DNA of 64,000 nucleotides, taken from Hermodice carunculata (taxonomy: Eukaryota > Annelida > Polychaeta > Eunicida > Amphinomidae). The stretch spans positions 84,010,268-84,074,267 of the forward strand of contig OZ026616.1 in NCBI GenBank assembly GCA_964020975.1. Direction: 5' to 3'. The notes beneath the pieces are model-generated. The model did not search any database. It saw nothing but the letters and a program-made list of their open reading frames with translations, and was not told the DNA's origin. The translations under genes were made by a program, and so were the position numbers. Positions within the stretch are counted from its first letter, which is position 1; every line of letters begins with the position of its first letter. Positions 1-11,000 of this stretch are shown one piece after another.

Positions 1-284
1 TTTTATTAATCATCACAGAAATTTAGTTGATTTGCTTGGCCTGTTATAATTATCACCTGTCCCTCAAAACTAAGCCAATATTTCTCTGTCTGCAACTCTT
101 TTGTATGGACTGTCTTCTGGGAAATCTCTGAGAAACACTGAGTGTGGCATGGTCAATAATAAAACCTTGTACATGTATCTATAATTAAGTACTTTTTATT
201 TTACTTGGTGATCATGTGAGTATCTTTTAGACATTGATCAGCTATCTTTCAGGCATAGGTATATCTATCTTTTACGCATATGCT
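1..284. other. AT-rich flank without recognised feature
   Basis: No coding, RNA or repeat structure was recognised. It holds one ACATGTA word near 172 and ends where a TTAA-bounded hairpin element begins. Confidence 0.4.
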
Positions 285-819
285 TTAACCCTTTCCCCTT
301 AAAAACAGCTAAAATTAGCTGATGGTAAACTGTCTGGTTTATTACTTTTCATTGTTTATTAATTATAGTACTAATTGAAATAAATGTATGAGAATTGTAC
401 ACAATCCCAGGTAGAATACTCTGGCAAGGAAACACAGTTGGCTCTCACCTAAAAATGACTGTGTGCACCCAGCAATATCTTAAGTGCTACAGTGGGAAAC
501 CACAGTTTTAACCGCAGGAGAGTACAATACTTTTTCCCTGTAAGTGCACAACAATATGCTTTGTTTAGAGTCAGTTTTCTGTGACTTTTAGCGCTCTTTT
601 CCACATGCAGATGTGGGTGAGTCCATCCCATTCCCCAGCCATCTTACAGGGAGATAGGAGGTGGAATATCATCATCATAATGACACGGGGCTCCACACAA
701 TTTTTCTGTTTACACTGCAATGCATGCAACATGTACCAGGTCAACAACTTTCCTGGAAGAAGGTTGGGCTGGGTCAAAAAAATGTAGACTCTGTTTTAAT
801 TCAAGTGGGAAAGGGTTTA
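285..819 (-). mobile_element. TTAA-bounded MITE, CCCTTTCCCC-end subfamily (long copy)
   Basis: The left end reads TTTAACCCTTTCCCCTTAAA. The right end is its inverse, with GTGGGAAAGGGTTTA closing at 819. Near 740 it has the core word GTCAACAACTTTCCTGG, also found in the intact copy at 38273-38513. It is about twice as long as that copy, so it probably holds an insertion or is two joined copies. TTAA at the edge and CCCTTT ends are typical of piggyBac-type elements; that assignment is inference. Confidence 0.55.
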
Positions 820-825
820 TGACTA

Positions 826-1003
826 CAGTGGTAACTGCTGTATGTGGCCACCCCTTCTGTCAAGAAAACGTGGCCACATACAGCAGGTGACCTGTCACTG
901 CAGGTAAATTTTACAAAGAAATTTACTCCTATGTCCGAGCCTAGTGACCACAAAAAGCTATGCGGATGCCAACAGCAGTGGTTGCATACAGGAGGTACCA
1001 CTG
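826..1003. mobile_element. TA-flanked MITE (Tc1/mariner-like ends), copy 1
   Basis: Imperfect terminal inverted repeats: the left starts CAGTGGTAACTGCTGTATG and the right, reverse-complemented, starts CAGTGGTACCTCCTGTATG. Both ends are flanked by TA (824-825 and 1004-1005), matching the target preference of Tc1/mariner elements. At 178 bp it has no room for a transposase. It lies 6 bp beyond the preceding TTAA element. Confidence 0.6.
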
Positions 1004-1391
1004 TATTTGTGACAGAGATATTCGCCACCTTTACAAGAACTCAGAAGTATAATAAAATATTTTCTTTGAAAAAAAATTGATCTCTGTTGCATATCAACAA
1101 ACAGAGCTATTTATGTCTAACATTACTTTCTTAAAAGCCAAGGTGCATGTCCTACCCTCACCATGCATACTTTCTATGTCTGTTCTTCCTGCTTCCACTC
1201 TATCTTGCCAGTAAAACATCCAGGTTATATTAGGTTATGGTACATGTAGTCTAAGACAAGATGCACAAAGCTGATATAATATGTGTACATCAGCATATAC
1301 TGTAGCAGTGGCACCTGGCTGATTTGTCTCTGACCTTGAACTTTGACCCGCTGCTTTGGCCATGCTCATTGATGCATCTTGCATGTGCATA

Positions 1392-1561
1392 TAGTGGTAC
1401 CTGCTATGCGGACAATCTCCCATGGAAGACCACCTACCTCTTTAAGACCACCCTCTTAAGACAATATATCTTTGTTAAATTACCTGCCATGAAGGAACAC
1501 CTGCTGTATGTGACCACTTTTGGCTGGCAGTAGGGGTGGTCTTATACAGCAGGTACTGCTG
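1392..1561. mobile_element. TA-flanked MITE, copy 2
   Basis: Same family as 826-1003. The left end is AGTGGTACCTGCTATGCGG and the right end, reverse-complemented, is CAGCAGTACCTGCTGTATAA. The inner arms also pair: GAAGACCACC near 1430 with GGGGTGGTCTTA near 1535-1552. About 170 bp, non-coding. Confidence 0.55.
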
Positions 1562-1608
1562 TATATGTAGGGGACTCAAAGGGGTGCCCTCCTGTGAGAA
1601 GGATGATG

Positions 1609-1761
1609 CAGTGGTACCTGCTACAAAGGCCATCTCTCATGAAAGACCACCTCTTTAGAAGAATGCTGCACTATGTCATTTGATATTACTTTGTTTACTC
1701 TGCCTGAATTTAAGACCACCTGTAGCGTAAGACCACTTTCTGCTGGCAGTAGGGATGGTCA
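1609..1761. mobile_element. TA-flanked MITE, copy 3, right end missing
   Basis: It begins CAGTGGTACCTGCTACAAAGG, as in copy 2, and carries the same GGCAGTAGGGATGGTC inner segment near 1745-1760. The sequence then departs before the expected terminal repeat. Three family members within 950 bp suggest local re-insertion or segmental duplication. Confidence 0.5.
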
Positions 1762-2753
1762 TAAAATATGAGTTAGAGCTGTATTCAAAGGTTGGAACAC
1801 ATGTAAGTCAGACTTCTCCTGTCATTTTAGGAACTGCTGATTTGACAGCTCTGCTTCCGCCCGAGGTAATGTTTACAGCATGGATATTGCAGCAAGTGCT
1901 TCTGCAGGAATTTATATCTTTTTGTTCCCACAAGGAGGGTAGAGAGACTCTCTACCCTCCTTGGTTCCCGTAATGAAAGTGAGCCCTGAAAGATCCCCCC
2001 CCCCAATCCCAGCATGGTACAGAAACTGAGAAGAGGTGCAGCTGGCTAAGTGAAAGGTGTTAATTAGTGTGAAAAGACAGCAATCTCAGTGTGAACAAAT
2101 TAGCTCATGGGTGGTCACAAGGAACAACCCTTGACTTATGCAATAGTGAAGGCTGCTAGGGACTGCGAAAACCAACGCAGGACTCCAGCATGTTCACAGG
2201 CACAGTACCTTTGTTAGCCTCTGGTCTATGTACTTACTGCATCGTATAGTATTTAATAGTATCAGTATTCAGGATTATTATACGAGCACGAAACATATTG
2301 TTCAAATATTCTGTCTGTTTGCTTAATGTTCACATGTTTTTTTCAAACGATCAACTTTGTGAGTTGTTGCTGGAAGCCATGTACAATACAAGGACATGAC
2401 AAATTGCTTTCGTTTGATGATTAAATCCAGAGGCTATCCTATGTTTAATCACCTTATGTAAATGTTTGTGTGGAAACTGTTATAAAATGTTGACTTTTCT
2501 TTTACTGTTAGAAAAGAATAATAAATATGGTTGCAGGTATAATTTTGAATTTTTATAACTTTTTCAACAAATATTGGATGAAAAATATTCGTGTAGGTAC
2601 CGGTACTCTGTGTTTAACAGTGTCATTTGACTGTGGCAAGTATATTTCTGTGTGCTGAAAAACACTGTGTAACTGTTGTCAACTATTTGACCGCATCCAG
2701 GATTTAGGATTTGGTAACCTGTACATTGAATTCAATCTTCCAAATACCATTAA

Positions 2754-2755
<2 letters not shown>
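1762..2755. other. Non-coding stretch with no gene seen
   Basis: No frame here looks like a real exon. An isolated good minus-strand donor-like site (GTAAGTAC, near 2228) has no convincing acceptor. The one structured element is the palindrome at 1931-1963. Confidence 0.4.
1931..1963. repeat. Perfect palindrome, 16-bp arms, 1-nt centre
   Basis: The arm CAAGGAGGGTAGAGAG is followed by a single A and then its exact reverse complement. The words GTTCCCA and GTTCCCG lie on either side as near-direct repeats. With effectively no loop it could extrude as a cruciform. It matches none of the other repeat families here. Confidence 0.8.
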
Positions 2756-3046
<291 letters not shown>

Positions 3047-3053
<7 letters not shown>

Positions 3054-3165
3054 CATATTTAGTGATTCAACCAACTATATACATTAGAAGCACAATATAC
3101 TCAATCTCATATACATATTTAGTGATTCAACCAACTATATACATTAGAAGCACATATACTCAAAA
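3047..3165 (+). repeat. Two-copy direct repeat after the CT tract
   Basis: Two almost identical ~58-bp units start CATATACATATTTAGTG and contain CCAACTATATACATTAGAAG. The leading word is also found inside the CT tract, so unit and microsatellite appear to have been duplicated together. Confidence 0.75.
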
Positions 3166-3254
3166 AAGAGTTTTCAAATCTTGTTTTAATAGTTCAGCGG
3201 TAAAAGCTTTTAAAATGCTGAAGAAAAATGCCGTAACTACCTGGGTTTAATTGT

Positions 3255-3910
3255 CACAGGACATAAATGCCCTTTGGGGTTAGCTGTCTCTTGACATGTC
3301 AAACTCTAAATGCACTTATGGTATAACTGTAGTTCAACATGCCATGCTCAACTGCCTTTGTGGTTTAACTGTAGTTCAACATGTCATGCTCTAACTACCT
3401 TTCTGCTTTAACTACCACTGAACGTGTCATGCTCTTACTGCCCATGTAGTTTAAGTACCACTTAGCATATCGTGCTCTACCTGCCTTTGTGGTTCAACTA
3501 TCACTGAACATGTTACGCTCTAACTGCCCTTGTGGTTAAACTATCACTGAACATGTCATGCTCTTACTGCCCTTGTGATTTAACTACCACTCAACATGTC
3601 TTGCTTTAACTGCCCTAATAAATTAACTGTCACTCAACATGTCATGCTCTAGCTGCCTTAATGGTTTAACTACCACTCAACATCATGCTCTAGCTGCCCT
3701 TATGATTTAACTACCACTCAACATGTCACACGCTGTCTTTATAATTGAACTACGACTCAATATGTCATGCTCTAACTGCCCTTATGATTTAACTACCACT
3801 CAACATGTCATGCTCTAACTGCCCTTATGATTTAAGTACCACTCAACATGTTATGCTCTAAAACTAACTGCTCTTGGGCTTAACTGTCACTTGAAATTTC
3901 ATGCTCTAAC
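3255..3910 (+). repeat. Degenerate 43-bp satellite, about 15 copies
   Basis: The unit is built from AACTGCCCTTATGATTTAAC and ACCACTCAACATGTCATGC, period 43 bp. Copies around 3740-3850 are closest to each other and the outer ones are diverged. A 43-bp period changes reading frame from unit to unit, and no long frame crosses the array. Confidence 0.85.
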
Positions 3911-4540
3911 TGCCCCATGGCATTTGGGGCATGGCTTGCCAGGCAATACTAAAACCACTGATAAATGTCTTTACCACTTTTTTGGACTGCGGTGAATTCA
4001 GTGTCCTTTTGGTTGATGGCTCCAGCATTGTGGACTTAATTCTCTATCCGGCGACGCCAGAACTTCACTTTTTATCATTTTATCACTTTCGTTAATGGTT
4101 TTATGTTTGATTTCCACAAACTTGTTGAAACTATGACTTACATTGCCACATCTTGACTAAAGTACATGTATAATAGTTCTGCTTTCACGTTAATTATGGT
4201 TACAGATGGATCTTTCATGTAGATTGTTCCAAAAAAATGCAATATCGAGTTCCGCTGAAATGTTGATGGTCTGGCACATCGGACATTACAAATTCCCAGT
4301 AAATAAGTCCAAAGTGCCTGGATACTCTGCCTGTTTTTATTCCTCCTCTTCAGCGACAAATTATGTTTCAAGACATTTTTGTCACAATAGCTCATACAGA
4401 TTTGGAGAAAAAATGATAGACAGTAGAGTTTCAATGGCACAGATGAACGGACATGATTCCTGGGTCATATGGACCAGATTGATACCTCAAGCAGGCACAT
4501 TAGTTAACAACACTTTATGGTTGCTCTGGTTACACGCAGT
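3911..4540. other. Unassigned sequence
   Basis: A frame from 4206 stays open into the TCC/TCA tract, but its length comes largely from the repeat-coded serine run. I recognise no domain or splice structure. Confidence 0.35.
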
Positions 4541-4595
4541 CTCCTCCTCCTCCTCCTCCTCCTCCTCCTCCTCCTCCTCCTCCTCCTCCTCCTCC

Positions 4596-4657
<62 letters not shown>
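4541..4657 (+). repeat. (TCC)n(TCA)n compound microsatellite
   Basis: About 56 bp of TCC units switch cleanly to about 60 bp of TCA units. This gives poly-Ser on one strand and poly-Glu/Asp on the other. The abrupt switch suggests one point change that was then amplified. Confidence 0.95.
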
Positions 4658-4659
<2 letters not shown>

Positions 4660-5080
4660 CTAAAAATTTGTAAATGAGACTAGTGGAGACAATCAGAATC
4701 CAAACATATTTGACCAAGAACTTAATTTTCCTAACAAGGCCTGTGTTTGCTGAGGAGAACCACACAAGAAGTTGTATTCTGGGGGAACAAAGCAACTAGA
4801 AAGAATATATGTAAGCACCCAGTACGTTACAATTGTTCAAAATGTCATTGCTTTCATTAGAAAGTTTACTTTGCCAATGAGGCCAAAGTTTGCTTGGGAA
4901 AACCACACAAAAAGTTGTATTCATGGGGGAACATAGCAACTAGAAAAAATGTACAGGAATGTTTTAAAGCACCTACATGTTACATCTTTAAAAAATATTG
5001 TTACTTTGAGAAGCAAAACATGTAAGATTAAAAATGCATCCAGGAAAACTATGCACCAAAAGTTGAACTTAAAGCAAAAA
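4660..5080 (+). repeat. Three-copy tandem repeat, ~143-bp unit
   Basis: The anchor AACCACACAAGAAGTTGTATT recurs 143 bp later as AACCACACAAAAAGTTGTATT, and a third decayed copy reads ACTATGCACCAAAAGTTGAA about 143 bp after that. TAGCAACTAGAAA also repeats in the first two. The period is close to nucleosome length, like the arrays at 29.4-32.3 kb, but the sequence is different. Confidence 0.7.
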
Positions 5081-5089
5081 TGCCACAAG

Positions 5090-5479
5090 TAATGGCTGGG
5101 ATACATGGGGTGATGCAACAGGGGTGATGAGCTGCATGTGCTATTAGCTGCAGGCAACAAGGTGGCCACACAGTGCAAAGTGCCAGGGGTGACAGCATGC
5201 AGAACACTGTTTAAACGTTCAATTATCTGTACTAGGTGTACTACTATACCCTTTTTAAGGTTTGTTGGACAGGTTACAACATGTTTTGTGTGCGACAAGG
5301 TGGCTACATGAGGCAACCAGGCAACTGGCGACGCGACGAGTTGCCTGATCACTGTGCAGGAGAGAACTTGGCGCGATGCGTCACCCCACCTCTGAGGCGA
5401 TGCGACGAGGTTGTTACACGAGGCAACACAGGCAACGCAACTCGCCCCCGTTGTGTCGCCAAGTGTATCTTAGCCATTA
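5090..5479. mobile_element. Non-autonomous DNA transposon with ~30-bp TIRs, GC-rich interior
   Basis: The left end is TAATGGCTGGGATACATGGG and the right end, reverse-complemented, is TAATGGCTAAGATACACTTG. The interior from ~5290 is GC-rich with GCGACGCGACGAG-type words, unlike its AT-rich surroundings. The 95-residue frame at 5236-5523 runs out of the element and resembles no transposase. At 390 bp it is a MITE; the superfamily is not assigned. Confidence 0.6.
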
Positions 5480-5666
5480 AGACTATTACAGAGCAAGCTG
5501 CTCCACAGATGTCAGTACCTTAGGTCAATTTTAGCCCTTTTCCATTCACATCACTGTAAAGTGCCAAGATGTGAACTCATATCTTTTTCAAAGTATTTAC
5601 TATTCCAGTTAATATGTATTGTAAATAAAAATGTAGAGAAGATCAGTCACAATGATAGGTCAAAGG

Positions 5667-5863
5667 TCAACAGCTTTCCTTGATGCTGGTGGGTACATTG
5701 AGCCCAACCTGAACAAAGAAAAGCTGTTGACTTATTCTAAACCCTTTTCCCCTTGGATTAAGACTGAGTCACCAGCTTTCCTTGTCATGAGTTGGGTACG
5801 GTGCTTAGCTCACACCAAGGAAAGCTGTTGACTCAGTCTTAACTCAAGGAAGAAGAGTGAAGG
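5667..5863. repeat. Two consecutive TTAA-MITE hairpin cores
   Basis: First hairpin about 5667-5733: GTCAACAGCTTTCCTTG paired with AAGAAAAGCTGTTGAC. The second, about 5738-5860, is a longer palindrome in which ACCCTTTTCCCCTTGG / ATTAAGACTGAGTCACCAGC pairs with GCTGTTGACTCAGTCTTAAC / TCAAGGAAGAAGAGTG. They belong to the family exemplified at 38273-38513 but appear rearranged so that both termini fold together. Confidence 0.6.
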
Positions 5864-5933
5864 ATAAAAGTAACACCTATGTTACAGCTGCATCATGGTA
5901 CTGGAATGTACAGTAACTGCTTTTTGTTTCTCC

Positions 5934-6163
5934 TAACCCTTAAAGTGGTAACCACTGCTATAGTTGTTTTCACATTACCGTTAAACATATGATAGTTTTG
6001 ATTCAAATTCCTCATGAAGATACTTTTCATTCAAATACCAGCAAGCCTAGTCTAAAGCAAAAAGTAGTCTTAGTCAACAGCTTTCCTCGCGGCACTTAAT
6101 TTGCACACAAAGTGTCCCGAGGTAAGCTGTTGACTTAATCTTAAATCAGCGCTTTAAGGGTTG
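5934..6163 (+). mobile_element. TTAA-MITE relative, TAACCCTTAAAG ends
   Basis: The outer word AACCCTTAAAG pairs with CTTTAAGGGTT at the right. The inner hairpin, GTCAACAGCTTTCCTCG with CGAGGTAAGCTGTTGAC, lies at 6074-6135. It combines the flank word TCAAATACCAGCA of the CTCTTTCAG subfamily with the terminal word of the CCCTTT subfamily. Confidence 0.55.
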
Positions 6164-6457
6164 AAAATGCCAACACAAAAGTCCCGACAAAGACTAAAAC
6201 TTTTGAGGCATCAACAAAATAAGCATTTATCAAAACTGGGCATGTGGTCATGCTGTGCTGACATGAGGAGTAATTACAGTGCTCTATGGCAAACATCAAT
6301 AAATTAAGCATTCATTGAATTACTATGCAAATATACACCCCTGCTGTTCTGACATAATGGAACCGGTGCTAAGGCAAACATTGAATTGTAAAATTGGTAC
6401 TTTTGACATGGATCTGCGTTTGATTTATAGTAACAGATTCCTGAGATGTAAATATCG

Positions 6458-6514
6458 TTTTTTTTTTTTGCTTTTTTTTTTTTTTTTTTTTTGGGGGGGG
6501 GGGGGGGGGGGTTT
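6458..6514. repeat. Poly(T)-poly(G) tract
   Basis: A run of T with one interrupting GC is followed directly by 19 G. A long G-run of this kind can form a G-quadruplex and is prone to slippage or sequencing error. Confidence 0.9.
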
Positions 6515-7889
6515 GCCGCTTATTTCAATGTACTGAAAATTCATTTGGAGGCCTGCAGGGTTTCTTGGTTTGTGCTTTGTGGGCAATTTGTGTGCACTTG
6601 AATTTGTGATATGAAGCTCTCCAAAGCAGTACTGTTACCACAGTAAATACATAAAACTGACAACAAAAAAACTTGCGCATTGTATGCTGCAAGCATGAAT
6701 ACACATCAATGGTACAGTGAGAAAATACCATCAAACATTTAACATTTACTTCAGGCTTTTTTTTCTAATAAATGTACATTCAGTGAGCATGTGAGACAGG
6801 TTTTGTTCTGACTGCAACTCGTCAGGCATTGTGGAAAAACTGCCAAGAGCCCACTTTATACATGTAAACTGTATACGCAGGGATGACTGCTGTCAGTCAA
6901 GTCTACATGTGAAAGTGATGCCATGAAAACAGAGCCAAGCATTAAGGTGTCATTGCCCTCACTGTGAAAGTGATCAAAAAAAAAAAGGAAATTTTGAATC
7001 AAAAAGTCCTAGCTCCAACTATGTGCAGGCTGTCACATGACCAGCCTAGGTTAATCAGAGCCAGATTCAGTGAAACACATTGTTCCTGGAAGCCCTGTAG
7101 ATCAAGTGAAATTGTGGTCATACAATTTCAGCTCACATGGCTGTCAACTCTCCAGTTCTGACAAAGGGTCTCCCATTTTGGAGACCATAAAATTACTCAA
7201 AAAGATACCAGTTTGAGCTTAGATTTGACACCTAAGATATATGATTTGCACTCTTTGCACCATAAAACACTATATTTTTTGTTTGTTTTGTTTTGTTTTG
7301 TTTTTTTTGTTTTTTTGTTTTTTTGATATAGAAGTCACTCTTTTAAATTAACATCTCCATAAGAGACCATATTTATCAGATCATTTTCCATGTTATTGGA
7401 TTGAACCATCTACCTTTAGACACCAACTGTGGAATTTCTCTTGGAATGGTATCTCAACAACAGGACAAAAATCCTATTTTATCAGTAACACAACTGATAC
7501 AAATCTTAAAACATTGTATAATAATTGTTGCTTGTACATTGTACATGTACCTGTGAACTTCAACACATAATTGACTTTTTCATATGTAAAATTATGAATT
7601 TCACAAATATTTTTAAAGTCCCATCCTCATCAATTTTCTTGTCTGTGATTATCCGAATCAAGAAATTAGATATTGATCTTCAAGAAGGTGTTATTTTCTC
7701 ATTCTTTTCTTTGTCACTTTTTTAAATTTGTAGCACATGTATGCTCCTTTAATCAACATGGACAACTTTTAGGCCTCTGATATGTGATACAGAAAGTCCG
7801 AAAATCTGGCGTGCTTGTGATAGTGGTTTTATGTGATGCACATAAACTTCTTCCTATAACCTTAGACTGACCGGTCACATCCCACAACT
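6515..7889. other. Unassigned AT-rich sequence
   Basis: No gene is seen. It contains a T/G-rich homopolymer-like run at about 7270-7330 (GTTTT units) and several ACATGTAC words near 7540. None of the short open frames has recognisable protein character. Confidence 0.35.
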
Positions 7890-8844
7890 GAGCCGGTGTT
7901 AAGGAATATTTGTTCCCCTGAATATTCATTCCCCCAGGAACAAATATTCAGTGAATATATTGGTTCCCTGGGGGAATGAATATTCTTTCCTACCCATGAA
8001 CATTTGTTCCCTCTGTGTGTGGAACCAATATTCGGTGAATATTTGTTCCTACCCATTAACATTTCTTTCCACCAGTGTTTTCAATCTATGTATCTCTACC
8101 TATGTGGATGGGGAATTATTATTAAGTAAATATTGTCCTCAAGCTCTAAGTACTCAGTTATTCATACTATTCACATATAAGTATTATTTTCATAAAGACA
8201 CCCTTTATTATGTTTATTTATCTTCTGCAAATATATGGTCATCATGATTTTTATTAATGTATTTTACTTTCTGTACTTTTTTCCCATTTTTATTCTTTTA
8301 AGCATCAAATTTCACTGTGGTGTAGTTTAACTCTTCATCTATAACATTTTGTGTGAGAAAAAAACAACCATCACATCTCACCCATATACCTATATACCTT
8401 ATGAGGGTGCAGTACAAATATTCGGCAAATATTTGGTCCCAGTACTTCAAGTTATACATTGGCTTCTGTAATTTAAATCTTAATTGTAACATTCTAATTT
8501 TATTCAGCAAGAACAGGAAGTAATATTCACAAATACATATGGTCCCTATGTTATGCAGTTTTAATATTTAGCTTAGTTTCTGTATTTCTTTCCCCTTTTG
8601 CTTCATTTGAACATGGAATTTCGAAACAACTCACAACTTGAATAAAATTTTATGTAAAACATCGTTTAACATGTCTTACACATATACCCTATGTAGATGT
8701 CATTGTGCAGAAGAAATCATGTTGAAAATTAAAATAAAACAGGGGGGAACATATATTCCCAAATAGTAGTCCCTAGGGGGAACGAATATTTGTTCCAGGG
8801 CGAACAAATATTTGGGGGGAACAAATATTCTCTGACACCGGTTC
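7890..8844. mobile_element. Foldback-type element with GAACAAATATTC-like subrepeats
   Basis: The left end GAGCCGGTGTTAAGGAATAT and the reverse-complemented right end GAACCGGTGTCAGAGAATAT are terminal inverted repeats that continue into TTTGTTCCCC. Inside both ends are dense copies of GAATATTCAT / GAACAAATATTC / TTCCCCCAGG in both orientations (7905-8055 and 8740-8832). The ~650-bp middle is AT-rich and non-coding. I could not define a target duplication. Confidence 0.65.
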
Positions 8845-9400
8845 TAACAGAAAAGCTGGCATGAGGCCTTTTTAAAAGCAGAGGTAACATTGCCAATCAT
8901 GCTTGTTAATCTTTAAGGTGTAACAAAACTTCTCATTCTCCAATTTTTTTAAATTTGCAGTAAATTCATTTTAATCAGGGTTGACAACTTCAACTGGGTT
9001 AGTTCTAAATTCGCCTAAAGGTGGTGCTGCCCATCCTGTTCATGGTTGACTGCCCACATCTTGTGGTCACTTTCCATGACCCTCACTTTTTCTCCATAGA
9101 TTAACATGGGGAATTAGCAGATATAACTTTAACCTCTCTATATGTTGCCAAATCAGCATTAAACTAGAGACAAGGGTTAAAGCACTTCTTGATCCTCTGT
9201 GGAACATAAAATCATAATTATGCAAAATTCCTATTATATACATAAAACTTTTTTTCCCAAGGGTGATTCGGTCAGTGAATCGTCACTAATCTCCCCTGAA
9301 GCCCTCAAATATACAGCAAGATGTTTCAATAAAGTGTATAAACAATTCCAAATAATAAATGACACTGTGTGGTTTCTGCAATAGACAATGCAATTCAGAT
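8845..9400. other. Unassigned sequence
   Basis: No gene, repeat array or inverted-repeat element is recognised between the foldback element and the LINE tail. Confidence 0.35.
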
Positions 9401-9830
9401 ATGATCTAAATCTTTGCCTAAGACATGTACTGGATTTCAGATCATCTGAATGACATTAAATTTGAGGCACATCTCTTTTTTTGAAAATAGAAATACTTGG
9501 GAATTCTCTTACCTCAACTGGTAAGGAGTTCCATAAAACTGCTGCAGAATAACTTATTGCTTTTTTCTTGAATTCAGTCCTTGGGATAGTTACATACAAC
9601 TTATTTGAGACGTAGACCTCAAATGAGGAGAATGTGTATCTTTCACAAACATAAACATTTTTGCATATATTCAGGTGCCACTTGGTTCAGAGATTTGTAC
9701 ACTAACAGCAACTTCCTGTATTCAATCCTCTTCTGTAGTGACAAACAGTTTAACTTTTCAAGTGCTTGTCAGCAGCTTTTGTTGTCAAGATGAAACTGTG
9801 CATATCTTCATATTGTTTTTTCTGTCAGTG
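9400..9830 (-). pseudogene. LINE (non-LTR retrotransposon) ORF2 C-terminal remnant
   Basis: Read on the minus strand, short frames give KLNCLSLQKRIEYRKLLL then NQVAPEYM, and downstream SYSAAVLWNSLPVEVRE and a FKK tail. This order (L-x-W/C-LP-x-x-x-R-I-x-Y-K, L-N-x-x-AP-x-Y, FSYxAPxLWNSLP) is the usual end of CR1/L2/Jockey-group ORF2 proteins. It is broken by stops and frameshifts and lacks the reverse transcriptase. It is a 5'-truncated dead copy, a different lineage from the LINE at 38.7-40.6 kb. Confidence 0.75.
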
Positions 9831-10470
9831 AAAGCAAAATGGTTACCTAACATTATCAATTTTTTGAAAGACTGGGGATCTTTTAATGGAAGGGATGATG
9901 GTACAATTAGCACAGCCACAATGGATCAGTTGGTCATCTTCCAATATGTGGTAAATGCTGACTTTTCTAATGGCAGTAGCAAAGACATTTGACTGACTCC
10001 TTGTCATGCCACCTATTGGGCCCAGAGAGGTTTCTGCCGTAACAAGACAGCCAGGGCACTGTACAATGGAGATGAGTGTTACTCTTCCCTACAGTAGGGT
10101 AATTAAGTTAGCCCCGGGGAATCCCTTGATCTGTCTGTCTGACAATTATGCTACTTTTCAAGAGCCTATTTTACCAAACTGGCTACTGTCTGGACCACAA
10201 AGTAATGACCCTCAGGTCATTGTTGAAGTATGATTTACAGATGATTGGTTATTGCTTTCTCTCACAAGTGGGGCCTGTGACAGAATGATACATGCAAAAG
10301 GAGGGTCTGCAGATCACAAAACACTCTTTTACTCTGAGGTACATGTCCCGGTGACCTTAAAACTCGTCCTTCCTGTACATAGTGCTTTAGCCCTGATTAG
10401 CTACTCTTCTTAATGGTACCATATTCTACAATTACAGCTGGAACAATCTAAGAAAAAAAGCATTAATCCT
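9831..10470. other. Unassigned sequence
   Basis: Two short plus-strand frames (9675-9992 and 10006-10233) overlap the LINE remnant or resemble nothing I know. No repeat structure is seen. Confidence 0.3.
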
Positions 10471-10709
10471 TTAACTCATTCCACCCTAATGACCCTTTTT
10501 CTCGCTAATATCTAAATGTCGTCTGCTAATTGTATTTTACTAATTTGGGGATTATTTTTCAAAATTTTGGATGAAACTTGCATGGAAGATTATTCCAAAT
10601 TATATGCCCATGGTCAACAGCTTTCCTGGGCATGCTCTGAGTGCAATGCACCCAGAGCACACCAAGGAAAGCTGTTGACTTTGTCTTCTATCAGGGTGGA
10701 ATGAGTTAA
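10471..10709 (+). mobile_element. TTAA-bounded MITE, CTCATTCCACCC-end subfamily
   Basis: The left end is TTAACTCATTCCACCCTAAT and the right end reads CAGGGTGGAATGAGTTAA, nearly exact inverse ends bounded by TTAA. At 10613-10679 it has the family hairpin GTCAACAGCTTTCCTGGGC / CACACCAAGGAAAGCTGTTGAC (loop side GAGTGCAATGCACCC). Length 239 bp, close to the other intact copies, but the terminal repeat sequence differs. Confidence 0.75.
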
Positions 10710-10951
10710 CTGCAACTCACAAAGCAAGAAACACAACACTATCCTTTTAGCAGAGAAAATCACTCACTTTTACCATGTATATGCATGTATGTATTGTCCA
10801 AGACCACTGTTATCATCCAGCAGTTCATATGAATGTAGTCAACTCATAAGAAAAAAAAATATCCATCTTCACAATGCCCCAGGAAAATTTAAACATGGTT
10901 GAAATTCAGTTGGTTAAGGAAGCCAACCAAAGATTTATCATTTTCATTTAC

Positions 10952-11000
10952 CTAACTGGTGTCCAGAGTCAGTATGTGTTGACTTTCCAACAGAGAGACC
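10952..11000 (-). other. Candidate 49-nt internal exon
   Basis: Minus strand: an acceptor ending TTCTTTAGCAG at 11001 and a donor TAG|GTAAATG at 10951 bound 49 nt. One frame is open throughout (16 codons plus 1 nt, starting GLSVGKSTHTD). Both sites fit the splice consensus, but so short a segment can arise by chance and no protein match is recognised. Confidence 0.25.

Noticed and set aside
2228-2400. Minus-strand donor-like GTAAGTAC as an exon edge
   Set aside because: No acceptor with a pyrimidine tract within a reasonable distance and no open frame.
4206-4795. 155-codon poly-Ser frame and 102-codon poly-Asp/Glu frame
   Set aside because: Length is supplied by the TCC/TCA tract; the non-repeat part has no recognisable domain.
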